Part shown: positions 39,301-44,115 of the stretch, piece by piece | Layout: the number at the start of each line of letters is the position of its first letter | Position numbering within the stretch: position 1 is the stretch's first letter | DNA from: Epiperipatus broadwayi | Taxonomy: Eukaryota > Onychophora > Udeonychophora > Euonychophora > Peripatidae | NCBI GenBank assembly: GCA_028023455.1 | Contig: JAQFVV010006353.1 | Span: forward strand, 1,054,001-1,118,000 | Length of the DNA stretch: 64,000 nt | Direction of reading: 5' to 3' | Notes under the pieces: generated by a model | Seen by the model: only the letters and a program-made list of their open reading frames with translations | Told to the model about the DNA's origin: nothing | The model's database searches: none | Position numbers and translations under genes: made by a program

Positions 39301-39674
39301 TGTTTAAAAATTTTCAAGCTTGATAGATTCCCAAAAAATTAGTTAAATAAATTTGCAACTAATGCTTATTGTCTTGTATCAACGGCAATTTAATTATTTT
39401 AATAATATATATCAAAACTACATATGTATATATATAATGTAAATTCCAGATGGATATATTAGCATAATTAGTAGGCATGCATGTATCAGTTTATATATAT
39501 ATATAACCACACACACAAAAAAGTTTTTTTTTAAATTGTGTTTGTCTTCTATTTCAGCACATTTTATTTGTAGGAGCTGTATCAGAATCCATGCTAGTTA
39601 TAGTGGAATCTACTCCGGAATCAATTGTAATGCAATTGCCGGCAAAATTAAAATATAAAAAATTTGGAAGATAG
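6212..39674 (+). CDS. UTP4: UTP4 (cirhin) homologue, C-terminal half, eight exons
   Basis: WD40 protein of the nucleolar small-subunit processome, where the t-UTP/UTP-A complex binds the 5' external spacer of pre-rRNA and supports 18S rRNA maturation. Joined exons: 6212-6311, 10410-10570, 17865-18057, 22150-22250, 23757-23852, 29193-29369, 32330-32425, 39558-39674. Every intron is GT-AG, and the exon phases (+1, 0, +1, 0, 0, 0, 0) join without a stop into 346 residues. The fragment carries WD-like blade strands in exons 2-5, then a UTP4-type tail with LPTVVCGITFLP, a LDK-like turn, an ICTRYKHILF segment, and a basic KYKKFGR end matching the family's KKFG-type C-terminus. Human UTP4 is 686 residues, so about half is here; the start lies upstream of the window. 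Assignment is from recalled family similarity, not a search, but phase consistency over eight exons makes the gene itself secure. Confidence 0.9.
7690..8400 (+). pseudogene. LINE C, C-terminal fragment split by a foldback
   Basis: The part before the insert encodes CSVWSVLLYGCETWTRSN and KLEAFEIWTWRRMEKISW; the part after it encodes RNRKRIWIGHILRRKYSL, then VLEGMVIGSKKKGWERL and LLDNIRD. Both halves are the region after the reverse-transcriptase catalytic domain of RTE-like LINEs (YGCE-x-W...WIGHILR...). The sequence differs from the main RTE family in this window, so it is a separate LINE. It is interrupted at 7929-8165. Confidence 0.75.
7982..8165. repeat. Foldback family C inserted in LINE C
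   Basis: Inverted repeat with outer ends ATATATGTTACTTTTTTAT / ATAAAAAAGTAATATATAT and an inner pair CTAACAGTTTTGACTGTC / GACAGTCAAAACTGTTAG around a loop with GCAGTCTTCATCAGAGC. The 12-bp sequence GAAATTAGAAAT is present at 7917-7928 and again at 8166-8177, and LINE C resumes directly after it. Confidence 0.8.
8400..9239. other. AT-rich intron sequence
   Basis: Part of the first UTP4 intron in the window. No gene or clear repeat seen. Confidence 0.5.
9240..9330 (+). mobile_element. tRNA-Gly-derived SINE or tRNA pseudogene
   Basis: Carries an A-box-like TGGCCTAGAGG, an anticodon arm CTGCCTTCCAAGCAG (anticodon TCC, Gly) and a B-box-like GGTTCGCTTCC, ending CGACGCA then an A-run. The 5' acceptor strand (about GTCTTA) does not pair with the 3' strand, so it cannot be a working tRNA. 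A diverged relative lies at 56570-56660 with the same GACATATGG-A-run tail. Confidence 0.7.
10034..10227. repeat. Near-perfect palindrome, 91-bp arms
   Basis: Arms 10034-10124 and 10137-10227 are reverse complements with a single T/C mismatch that I could find (AAGTTTATGCT against AAGCTTATGCT), around a 12-base loop CTTTTCTTCCAA. It is non-coding. Such small arm divergence means a recent insertion or ongoing arm conversion. It lies 183 bp upstream of UTP4 exon 2. Confidence 0.9.
10410..10570 (+). CDS. UTP4: UTP4 exon 2
   Basis: Acceptor T-rich tract plus CTAG before 10410; donor ATG|GTAAGT after 10570. It encodes residues 34-87 of the fragment. A WD-like blade is visible: WIISAVMSEDAQWLALSD followed by SCGLKIFKI. 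The exon ends in phase 0. The stretch MTVKPAKILHV resembles the entry into the second propeller of UTP4. Confidence 0.88.
10571..13414. other. AT-rich intron sequence
   Basis: Mostly A/T-rich with no supported gene. Around 13230-13380 lies a single arm related to the foldback at 62750-62885 (shared TTAACAATTAATATTA and GGTGGAAATAGTCCA). Confidence 0.5.
13415..13540 (+). mobile_element. tRNA-derived SINE family 2 copy
   Basis: Contains TAGTGCAGTGGTAAGAGTGT (A-box-like), TATCGATTCC (B-box-like), then TTGGCATTTTTGAAA and the end AATAAAGCCATCC. The same end (CTCAAACTTATGAACTTC, AATAAAGCCA) recurs at 17335, 44005 and 53595. Confidence 0.5.
14150..14670. repeat. Foldback family D, one full and one partial copy
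   Basis: The hairpin at about 14155-14350 pairs ATTAGGCTAGAGGTTATCC and TAGTGTAATTTTCACT with AGTGAAAATTACAG and TTTCTGGTCTAAGGAAC. A second partial copy follows at 14385-14670 (GTGTAGTGGAAATTACACTA). Further copies lie at 46630-47110. Confidence 0.65.
14728..15604 (-). pseudogene. LINE B 3' end, first of three in tandem
   Basis: Minus strand. It encodes MWMAKEAIQGEMGWSSFYMR, FNWVMSKGQAIKWVRKL and HYAEDLDKDF, then a broken region down to the 3' tail with GGCTGAGAGATTCCTGAC and repeated ACATC units. It matches the plus-strand copy at 58900-60990. The 5' boundary at 15604 abuts the tail of the next copy. Confidence 0.8.
15605..15985 (-). pseudogene. LINE B 3' end, second of three in tandem
   Basis: Minus strand. 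It encodes RAHIMKLWKNKYEKSDYIES, LVFMLGLGKDKGDLDIKAIE and KIMLWKWDGAEYGKT. It begins with the same tail (GATGTGATGTGATGTACTG on the plus strand) as its neighbours, which marks it as a separate 5'-truncated end. Confidence 0.8.
15986..16440 (-). pseudogene. LINE B 3' end, third of three in tandem
   Basis: Minus strand. The 88-codon frame 16108-16374 includes a Cys-His pattern ending IKNIRHLLIECKC, the H-x4-C half of a zinc-knuckle-like motif, then VQIMKLWENRYKQSNY and the same KIMLWKWDGAKYGKT end. Its tail is a tandem of GATGTGATGTGATGT. Confidence 0.8.
16441..17334. other. AT-rich intron sequence
   Basis: No gene or recognisable element seen. Confidence 0.5.
17335..17450 (+). mobile_element. 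tRNA-derived SINE family 2 copy, degraded
   Basis: GCATGGTTTAGCACAATGG resembles the A-box end, and CTTGAACTTCTGAGAAATAAAGCC matches the shared 3' end of the family. Confidence 0.45.
17865..18057 (+). CDS. UTP4: UTP4 exon 3
   Basis: Acceptor GTACTTTTAG before 17865, donor AATG|GTAAGT after 18057. It encodes residues 88-151 plus the first base of the next codon. It contains PAHHLCFCTLTRKLLTISGD then GNLNLFEV, a WD-blade pattern ending in a structural Gly-Asp turn and a hydrophobic strand. It is less AT-rich than the flanking intron, as expected for coding sequence. Confidence 0.88.
18400..18890 (+). mobile_element. Mariner-type MITE with transposase N-terminus remnant
   Basis: Terminal inverted repeats of roughly 45-50 bp: GATGACTGGTAACTG...CTGCAGTGCTATCTGAATC on the left, and GATTCAGAGATAGCGCTGTAGG...GAACCAATCATC on the right. 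Between them, the plus strand encodes MEQCTNIKFWFK and, in a shifted frame, EMIQVVYGCEVVSYKN, then LFARFRDDRESIEND. That is the N-terminal helix-turn-helix region of mariner/SETMAR-type transposases (VYG...F-x-W/L-F-x-R-F-x-x-x-R-x-S-x-x-D-D). The DDD catalytic domain is absent. Confidence 0.75.
19549..20128 (+). repeat. Minisatellite, 29-bp unit, about 20 copies
   Basis: Tandem unit AAAAGAAAATTAAATGTTGT followed by CACACAATG, period 29 bp, repeating from about 19549 to 20128. Variation is concentrated in the CACACAATG part (CGCACAACG, CACACCACG, CACACAATG), while the AAAATTAAATGTTGT part is almost constant. It lies in the intron between exons 3 and 4. Confidence 0.95.
20330..20400. repeat. 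Foldback family C, single arm
   Basis: GACAGTTTTGATTGACTTG then AGTCTTCAGATG, one arm of the family seen complete at 7982, 35155 and 43158. Confidence 0.45.
20636..20830 (-). pseudogene. RTE-type LINE, 3' end fragment
   Basis: The minus strand matches the last part of the RTE frame (KRSHVRWMDEIRK, RREAKDWKRWIELGE-like) and ends in the CATCATCATCAAC tail. It is strongly 5'-truncated. Compare the same end at 33406 and 52478. Confidence 0.75.
20831..21905. other. AT-rich intron sequence
   Basis: No gene seen. A single family C foldback arm follows at about 21910-21975 (CTGAAGAAAGCTGCTGGACA). Confidence 0.5.
22150..22250 (+). CDS. UTP4: UTP4 exon 4
   Basis: Acceptor TTTGCATAG before 22150, donor AAC|GTAAGT after 22250. 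Two bases complete the Asp codon begun in exon 3. The blade FVSCLKVSPSEVFAAVGYEN then GAIEVFHV is a clear WD40 repeat. It ends in phase 0. Confidence 0.89.
23288..23705. repeat. Foldback family E copy
   Basis: The left arm TTCTTTTATTCTCCCTACTC ... TAAATCCTTATCTAGTA pairs with the right arm ... CGATAAGGATTTATTA ... GAGAGTAGATAGAATAAAAGAA. The interior holds TTGACTAGTTTTTAACTTAT and TTCAATGAGAAGT, a diverged version of the core shared with family A. It ends about 50 bp before the acceptor of UTP4 exon 5. Confidence 0.7.
23757..23852 (+). CDS. UTP4: UTP4 exon 5
   Basis: Acceptor TTTTTTTTAG before 23757 and donor AAA|GTAAGT after 23852; exactly 32 codons. It encodes the next WD blade, with YQEIVTSLTFCPRSENLMVF. 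It is separated from exon 4 by the shortest intron (1506 bp), which holds a foldback element. Confidence 0.87.
24215..24911 (+). pseudogene. RTE reverse-transcriptase fragment with internal deletion
   Basis: Truncated RTE copy starting at AAGCTGGATTTAAAAGTGG. Motif A VDYEKAFDSI and the catalytic FADD box are intact, as is GVRQGDSISPKLF. The fingers region is missing. About 43 residues between the DESR and NIMEEINHR segments, present at 33770-34357, are deleted here without breaking the frame. It ends abruptly after AGTATGGAGATG, where integrase sequence begins. Confidence 0.85.
24265..25656 (+). pseudogene. Chimeric reading frame: RTE reverse transcriptase + Ty3-like integrase
   Basis: An unbroken 463-codon frame. 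Residues 1 to about 216 are RTE reverse transcriptase (motif A aspartate at 21, FADD at 118-121). From about 217 the frame is the catalytic core and C-terminal domain of a Ty3/gypsy-like integrase, with candidate catalytic residues D228 (LLVTYDLCSKM), D268 (LLSDHGTPF) and E303 (NPQSNPCERVMREL); D268 and E303 are separated by 34 residues, one fewer than the usual DD35E. The C-terminal part has FTVGDRVMVRANPVSR and YEGPYEIVRTYG, a typical SH3-like integrase tail. The integrase zinc-binding N-terminus is missing. The join is probably accidental; expression is unknown. The first Met is not a natural RTE start. Confidence 0.85.
25720..27923 (+). repeat. Long terminal repeat, about 2.2 kb
   Basis: Starts TGTAACGGAATAACG right after a purine tract and ends CCCGGTACA directly before TTGGCGCTTCC, so it has TG...CA ends with imperfect short inverted termini (TGTAAC / GGTACA). 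It includes a small stem-loop at about 26478-26528 (GAGCGTCGACTGTC ... GATCGACGCTC) and AATAAA hexamers at about 27842. Only one copy is present in the window, so the borders are inferred from the flanks. Confidence 0.6.
27924..27946 (+). other. Primer-binding-site-like sequence
   Basis: ATTGGCGCTTCCAACGTGAG sits immediately after the LTR. The TGGCGC start is typical of Ty3/gypsy and retroviral primer sites. A diverged repeat of it (ATGACGCTTCCAAACGTGA) follows at about 27954. I cannot name the tRNA. Confidence 0.55.
28277..28435 (+). pseudogene. Gag N-terminal fragment
   Basis: A 52-codon frame from ATG at 28277, containing FKGKGDESPCRHVESLKRLF and SEESKIAIACSHIQGE, the pattern at the start of Ty3-like capsid regions (F-x-G-x-G-D-E-x-P...L..LF...F.EE.KI.IA..H..GEA). 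The frame ends at TAA and the similarity stops there: the rest of gag is missing. Confidence 0.65.
28784..29132. repeat. Foldback element next to UTP4 exon 6
   Basis: Arms 28784-28891 and 29025-29132 are near reverse complements (GTAAATAAAGTAGTTTTTG ... AAAACTACTTTATTTAC; TGTTTTGACGAAATAGCATC against GCTATTTCATCGAAATGTTG). The loop is about 130 bp. An open frame crosses it by chance. It ends 60 bp before the exon 6 acceptor. Confidence 0.85.
29193..29369 (+). CDS. UTP4: UTP4 exon 6
   Basis: Acceptor TTTTATTTTATAG before 29193, donor AAA|GTAATT after 29369; 59 codons. It encodes IIEYDIKKKQLTHWSKSLNR, then WLKLPTVVCGITFLP and a strand ending LFLDKNK. The order (strand with Tyr-Asp, T-x-W-S, LP-x-x-x-x-GI-x-F-x-P, LDK) is that of the last propeller blades of UTP4. 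A foldback element ends 60 bp upstream of the acceptor. Confidence 0.9.
30098..30515 (+). repeat. Three tandem copies of a 110-150 bp unit
   Basis: Units start TTCAACTGAATACTTGTAG at 30098, 30247 and 30357. Each continues with TTTATTTACCATTTGAGTA, TTAATTTTACATTT, and a variable GTTCAGTG block. Unit lengths differ (149, 110, about 155 bp) because of internal deletions in the second. Confidence 0.85.
31150..31865. mobile_element. Two mariner-type MITE remnants, head to head
   Basis: A left end (GACTGATTTTCCAATTTG, CTGCAATGCCACC) and a right end (GGAGATGGCGCTGCAATAC, AAACCAGTCAGTG) match the terminal repeats of the element at 18400. Inside, a plus-strand remnant at 31290-31440 and a minus-strand frame at 31587-31725 both carry the transposase N-terminus; the minus one reads MEQCANIKFSFKSDKI and AMIQIVHGS. 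The two N-terminal parts face each other. Confidence 0.65.
32330..32425 (+). CDS. UTP4: UTP4 exon 7
   Basis: Acceptor TTTCATTTTTAG before 32330, donor AAA|GTAAGT after 32425; 32 codons. It encodes PLIYPAVRVISKSN then a polar linker and ATFNICTRYK. Its phase fits both neighbours, and the Asn-x-x-Phe-x-Ile...Tyr-Lys pattern matches the segment just before the UTP4 C-terminus. Confidence 0.83.
32588..32875. repeat. Foldback family A, complete copy
   Basis: Arms AAAAACTCCCCATACAGTAG and CTGTATGGGGAGTTTTGCC, with mirrored ATCAATGGATGCCAGAAGG and CCTTCTGGCATCCATTGAT. The core has CCAGACTAGTTTCTGGCTTG and CATCATCAGTGAGGAGCC. Confidence 0.85.
33085..33245. repeat. Foldback family A, degraded copy
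   Basis: GGCAAAACTCTCTATACAGTA, GTCAATGGATGC, and at the other end GCACTGAGTGGTGCCACTC. The core is mostly deleted. Confidence 0.6.
33341..33405 (+). pseudogene. RTE-type LINE, short 3' end on the plus strand
   Basis: RTE terminal sequence GATGGATTGAACTTGGAGAG and TTCTGCAGTGGATCGATAAT, ending in an ATGATGATG tail. It is joined directly to the tail of the minus-strand copy that follows. Confidence 0.8.
33406..35160 (-). pseudogene. RTE-type LINE, longest reverse-transcriptase copy
   Basis: Minus strand, in pieces: 35157-34831 (VKWVEDFYQELYSNKEQ, KAPGNDGIIIDILK, EPDDWTNAVLI), 34526-34329 (motif A VDYEKAIDSI, changed from KAFDSI), 34357-33770 (GVRQGDSISPKLF, FADDVVVFANNASE, then a VLTYGSETWTLNRRAI segment) and 33745-33413 (KWSWAGHIARRDDNRWTIEI, WKRPRKRAHVRWMDEIRKYA). 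The order is the RTE order: fingers, palm, thumb, then the GHIARR region. Frameshifts and a tandem duplication break it. The endonuclease is missing. Confidence 0.88.
34429..34690 (-). repeat. Tandem duplication inside the RTE copy
   Basis: A block starting GAAGAAATGTTTATAGAATC occurs at 34429 (109 bp), 34538 (43 bp) and 34581 (about 109 bp). The middle unit is an internally deleted copy. The first unit has CAATTGCC where the others have CAAATGCC. Confidence 0.9.
35150..35320. repeat. Foldback family C copy at the RTE edge
   Basis: The left arm TTTTTACAATGCAATCAAAT ... CTTATGGTTTCGACTACC pairs with the right arm GTCAGTCAAAACCATAAG ... ATTTGATTGTATTGTAAAAA. The inner pair is CAGCAGTCTTCATCAGA / GTGAAGACTGCTGG. 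The RTE sequence does not resume beyond it. Confidence 0.8.
35355..35660. repeat. Foldback-like repeat with shared core
   Basis: TCTGTATCCCCAGACTGATT, GTCTTCATCAGACAGGAG, and at the far end GACTAGTCTGGGTATATGG. The core lies between that of family A (TCAGTGAGGAG) and that of family C (GTCTTCATCAGA). Confidence 0.5.
35661..37235. other. AT-rich intron sequence
   Basis: No gene or clear element. Short open frames here lack any family signature. Confidence 0.5.
37236..37442. repeat. Foldback family A, single right half
   Basis: AGGCTCCTCACTGATGAAAG, GATGAGTAGGCACCAAATAG, TGATTACTCTGG, and the end GCTACTGTATGGAGAGTTTA. The left arm is absent. Confidence 0.7.
37891..38292. repeat. Long foldback, 192-bp arms
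   Basis: Arms 37891-38082 and 38101-38292 are the same length with few mismatches (AGCGCTTG / CAAGCACT, AAGCTAGTCG / CGACTGGCTT), around an 18-bp spacer. The outer ends read ACTGAAATAAATCGAGATAC and GTATCTCGATTTATTTCAGT. The arms contain no open frame of note. It lies in the last UTP4 intron, 1.3 kb before the final exon. Confidence 0.92.
38293..39557. other. AT-rich intron sequence
   Basis: Homopolymer runs and short AT repeats. No gene or element seen. Confidence 0.5.
39558..39674 (+). CDS. UTP4: UTP4 terminal exon with stop
   Basis: Acceptor CTTCTATTTCAG before 39558. It encodes 38 residues, HILFVGAVSESMLVIVES through QLPAKLKYKKFGR, and ends at TAG (39672-39674). The QLP...K-KKFG ending is the hallmark used to name the gene. 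It lies 7.1 kb from exon 7, across an intron that holds the RTE tail-to-tail pair and the 192-bp-arm foldback. Confidence 0.9.
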   Translation, partial: HILFVGAVSESMLVIVESTPESIVMQLPAKLKYKKFGR

Positions 39675-39736
39675 TTTGGTTTTATGTGATTATATATATA
39701 TAAAAAATTGAACATTTATTTGTACATTCTTTTTTA

Positions 39737-39865
39737 ATTAAAGTTTTTTTTTAAAAAAAAAAAAAGGTCGTACTTTGAATTTTTATCAATTGATATCACA
39801 GAATTGCAAGTTTTAAGATCGTTCTTTGACAGACTTTAAATTTGTCGTAAAATTCAGTGAATAAA
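39737..39865 (+). promoter_or_regulatory. Candidate UTP4 polyadenylation signals
   Basis: ATTAAA at 39737-39742 lies 63 bp after the stop and is followed by a T-run. A canonical AATAAA lies at 39860-39865, and another at 40247-40252. In such AT-rich DNA these hexamers also occur by chance, so only their position after the stop supports them. Confidence 0.4.
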
Positions 39866-40849
39866 TCCTATTTAAATTTTCTTTCTGTCCGATTTTCTCT
39901 TTTTCATATATGCATTCTGTTTGTTCAAACGATTTTATAAGCTTGTAAATAATATGGCTTCTCAAATATTTAATGCTGTTAATATAAATATATTCAAGGA
40001 ACAAGAGAATGACATTGATATAAGAAAAGGTGGATATTATTTGCAAGTTCATTTAAATGATTTTTTGAGATCTGGCTTGCAAATTATCTCAATAATGTTT
40101 TTGGATTCAATTGCTCCTTGAATAAGTTTGTTTATTCAATATACATTATGTTGTAGGTTATAAATTGTGTTATTTTGTTTAATTCTGATCAAATATACAT
40201 ATGATTTTTAAATTTAATGTCTAAGTTGTTTTTTTTTTAATATTCAAATAAAAAACTAGTGATCTAATCTTCTACAAGAGATTTTGAATAATAATCTTTT
40301 ATCATTGTATCGAACGTTATCTTAAAAATTCCATTTGCAACACATTTTCTGACATTTCTGTTTTATTAAAAGGAGTTTCATTTTCAAAATTTTATACTAA
40401 ATAGTAATTAGAAATTTTCTCAAATTAATAATTTAATCTTCACACATACTGCATTTGACCTGATAAAACATTTCTTTAAAAACCTCTTTTTCCCCTTTAT
40501 TACTAATTTTATAAGTTTTATAAATATGTATATAAAAACTTTTAAGCAATCTTTTGCATAAATATATTGAATCAGTAATGACTGGAAGGTTGCTATTCTT
40601 CCACATGCGCCTTACTATTACTTTCAGACAGCCAATAGCTGTTAAAACAGCGGTCTGAGAAGCGATTTAAACAAAATATAAATATATTGACTATCTGAAA
40701 TATCTTATTATTATATAGTGATTATTAAAAAATATTAATCATTTTATTAATTAAATTGAAAAGTTAATTTTGTTTGTAAAAATGACAATTGGAGGGCCAG
40801 ATAGAATTATTATTTATAAAATGATAACTTTTGAAAGGCTGAATGAAAT

Positions 40850-41010
40850 ACAACACAAAAAAATAAATCCCATACCTTCATCAAACCAATGTATCACATC
40901 ATTTCAGCTTACACATTGCTGTTTTGGAAGCACTATCATCTGGCATGTCTTAATTACTAAAGTTTACAATAGGTGGCACAGCCGTAGTGAAAAGGGGGAA
41001 ATGCAACATA
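40850..41010. repeat. Foldback family E, single arm
   Basis: GCACTATCATCTGGCATGTC then TTAATTACTAAAGTTTACAA and TAGGTGGCACAG, matching the right arm at 56100-56170 and the arms at 23288-23705. Confidence 0.55.
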
Positions 41011-41221
41011 CATCAAAATATAGCTTCACTGTTCCTTAAATTTTAATGTTTATAACTTAGATTAGTATTCCAAGTTTTATTTCATTGGTAACATTTTATT
41101 TTCCAATACATATGCTAGATTTGAAGATTCCTACAAGATGCACTTAGTAATTTTGTAGTACTATTTGTTTAAAGCTAAATATGCAAAAATTTTAGGAATA
41201 GTACTAATGTATAGTGTATCC

Positions 41222-41650
41222 CAGTGAAAACATGTCTGGTGCAGAAGGTGCCTGCAGCGCCATCTAATGGCAGCAGTACAGTCCTTCCACAACTACCAAA
41301 ATTTTAAGATGCTACCATATCTGGACCACGAATTCTCAAATGTGCCTTTTATATCTTTGTAGTCTTCAGTGCTCTGCCTATCGTCATAAAATCTAGCAAA
41401 CCACTTGAAAAGATTCGTGTGATTTATTTCACTACCATACATCATTTCAGTAATAAATTTTACCCAATTTAAAAAGAAAATTTAACATATGGATATGGAT
41501 CACATTTTTATATTGTAACTTGCGATCCAGAAAGTTCCTTAAAATTTTTGTGATGAATAGTTAGAGTATGTTGCTATATAACACATGGATTCAGAGATGG
41601 TTCTGTAAGAAGTTTGGAGAAAATATTCACCTTTTCACTGATACACTGCA
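41222..41650 (-). mobile_element. Mariner-type MITE copy, degraded
   Basis: The left end CTGCAGCGCCATCTAATGG and right end GGATTCAGAGATGGTTCTG match the family at 18400. The interior GTCATAAAATCTAGCAAACC and CACTTGAAAAG is the reverse complement of the transposase N-terminal remnant. The two ends are more diverged than in the 18400 copy. Confidence 0.65.
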
Positions 41651-42029
41651 TTCTTTTAAGTACACATGGAGAAATGATAGTTTGTTGACAAATTTTTCGA
41701 CAACTACAAGTTTTGTAACTATCTTCAAAGTATATGAACTTGGCATTTTTACGAATAAGAAATCCTTTCATTTCTCTGGGGCCTTAAATAAATGTAGCGG
41801 GGCAAATTCCTAATGTCTACACATGCTTTTGTTGAAGCTGTTATTACTATATGATTGTTCGCAAGATAAAGAAGTATGTGCAGATCAAACTTCGTAGTTG
41901 ATGTTAAAGAAAACATCGTGGATTTCTCAACCAATCAACAAGCAAATTATGGTTCTTAGTTTTTGGAGTCTCCAAAGGCAGAGAATTTAAATAATTGCCC
42001 AATTTCAGACAGGTGATCATTTAACGCTA

Positions 42030-42570
42030 TCCCTTTAGATATATAACTATAGATCACCGTCAAATCAAAAGATTGCACGAATTAGAACAATCATTTATTA
42101 AAGTTGGGCTTTGTTAAGTTAAAAGATGAAAGCATAAATGGAGTGTGATTCATTTATAAATAAAAAAAACATTATACAGTTCATTGCTATAGCACACAAC
42201 AAATTTGGTTATTTAACAATGGAAGATATTAAATGAAATTAATTCAGGCTTTTGTACCAATAAGTTACTCTGATGGAGAAAATGATTTTGTTTTGGGAGA
42301 TTTTATTTCTAGCATTCCAAAACAAAAGATATGCCATGAGTTCATTTGAATTTGGAGGCAGAAATGAAAAAAGAATTCTCTTTTGGGGGAGGGAGAGTTA
42401 TAAATTTGAAAAAAAAAAACCAATGAAATGGTCACGAAACTCCCAAATGTTAGTGTGATTAAATCTTGAATCAAAATATATCTCTAGACTGTAATGTGTT
42501 TGATAGATTCAACAGTAAAATTAAGAGATATATGTTAATGTTAAACTAGTCATTAAAATATTAATAAAAT
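42030..42570 (+). pseudogene. RTE endonuclease region, heavily degraded
   Basis: Reading along the plus strand, short blocks follow the order of the copy at 3600-4330: GATTGCACGAATTAGAACA, GGAGTGTGATTCATTTATAA, AATTCAGGCTTTTGTACCAA, TTTTATTTCTAGCATT, AATGAAATGGTCACG, AGACTGTAATGTGTTTGATA. Many frameshifts, so no usable frame. Confidence 0.6.
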
Positions 42571-42679
42571 AGTGATCCCTCACTTTTAAAGATGGCTCAG
42601 ACCAGAATAAAATCAATAAGATGATTAGACTATATATATTTAGAGAGAGAGAGATAAACATATATACTCCATCCAATAA

Positions 42680-43450
42680 AAATAGTGATGGGTTCTCTTC
42701 AAACTGCCTGCAATACCATCTCTAAATCAATATTGTGACAATTTAACTAGCGACCACAAAAATTTTAAGTTAAAAGCATATTTGAATAGTAGGCGCTATT
42801 GCACCTGAACGTGATTGTTTCATATCTTTATGGATTGTCTTCAAGCTTTCCCTGTCATGAAATTTCACAAACCACTTGAAAACGTTCTGCTTCATGGCTT
42901 TACTACCACTCACAGTTTGAACCATACCAAACATTTCTGTAGCAATTTATATATTCTATGTTGGGTTAAAATATGAAACAAACATTTCATGGCATAACTC
43001 ATGATCTAGATATGCCAGCATTTCATGTTGTGATCTAGATATGTTAGCATTTCATGTTGTAACTCATGATTCAGATATGCCATCGCCTTGAAATTTTGTG
43101 AATAGCTAAATTGTCACTATGAATGCAATATATCCACTCGACTTTAAACTTCTTAGAAAAACCTTTTATTGTACATATATGCATACACAATCTTATGTTT
43201 CGGCTGCCCTGCAGTCTTCTTCAGAGCCACTTTAACTAATTTTTTAAAAACAGAAAAATATTAAAATTAGTGTTAAAGTGGCTTTGAAGAAAACTTCAGG
43301 ATAGTCAAAACATAAGATTGTTTATGCATATATGTACAATAAAGTGTTCAATGTAGAGCAGCAAAAGGAAATGATAAATTTGATATTTCTAAATTCTCAC
43401 TATATAACATTGATTCAGAGATGGCGCTTCAGAATTAGAAAATGATTTTT
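42680..43450 (-). mobile_element. Mariner-type MITE with a nested foldback
   Basis: Left end TTCAAACTGCCTGCAATACC, right end CATTGATTCAGAGATGGCGC. The interior TCACAAACCACTTGAAAACG and TTTGAACCATACCAAACATT is the reverse of the transposase N-terminus. A short tandem duplication (GATCTAGATATGCCAGCATT / GATCTAGATATGTTAGCATT) occurs around 43000-43080. The foldback at 43158-43345 separates the right end. Confidence 0.65.
43158..43345. repeat. Foldback family C copy
   Basis: Outer arms CTTTTATTGTACATATATGC and GCATATATGTACAATAAAG, then ACAATCTTATGTTTCGGCTG against TAGTCAAAACATAAGATTGT, and GCCACTTTAACTAATTTTT against AAAATTAGTGTTAAAGTGGC. Nested in the mariner MITE. Confidence 0.85.
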
Positions 43451-44004
43451 TTATTGGGACATATTGCGGATAGCAGAAACAAAAAAGCAATTCACCAATA
43501 AATTATTATGTAAAACAGAATAATGTAAGAAGAAAATTAGGTTTTAAGATGACATTTAAAACTAACTATCCAGATGCGCAACAAATAGGAAGTCTACAGA
43601 AATGAAGAAGTCATACAACTAGAAAACATTTTCATTTTAGAGGGAATTGGAATAAAGAACAAAAAGCAAGTAGCCCTTTAATTACATTTTTTTTGAAGTT
43701 CCAAAATTTTTTAACAAAAATGGTGAGTCATGAAATTAAATCTGTGAAGATTGAAAAATGGTATCATTATAAATATTTTAAAAGCAGCAGCTCAGGGAAT
43801 AGCAATGTTAGGTACCAAATTGGGTGATATCATGATTGGAAGAATGCGTAGTGATAATATTTAAGAAAGTTAAAAGGTATTGAAAAGCATATGCATTCGT
43901 CTTAGGTCAATTTTATCCCTATACAATACCTTTTGGCTCAAATTATCCCATTCAAAGGTTAAGGGAACAGAAAAGACTGATAAGTTACCGATTTGCATTG
44001 CTAT

Positions 44005-44115
44005 GTGGTTTAATAGTGATAAAATGCCACTGGAATATTGGGTTCTTAGATCAACGGCATTTCTGGTGCTCAAACTTATAACTTCCCAAATAATAAAGCC
44101 ATTTGCTTATTAAAT
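44005..44115 (+). mobile_element. tRNA-derived SINE family 2 copy
   Basis: ATGTGGTTTAATAGTGATAA, GGGTTCTTAGATCAACGGCA, then GGTGCTCAAACTTATAACTT and AATAATAAAGCCATTTGC. The order and end match 13415 and 53595. It sits inside the degraded RTE copy. Confidence 0.55.

Noticed and set aside
40770-41039. 89-codon open frame on the plus strand
   Set aside because: Its second half lies in a foldback family E arm; there is no family signature.
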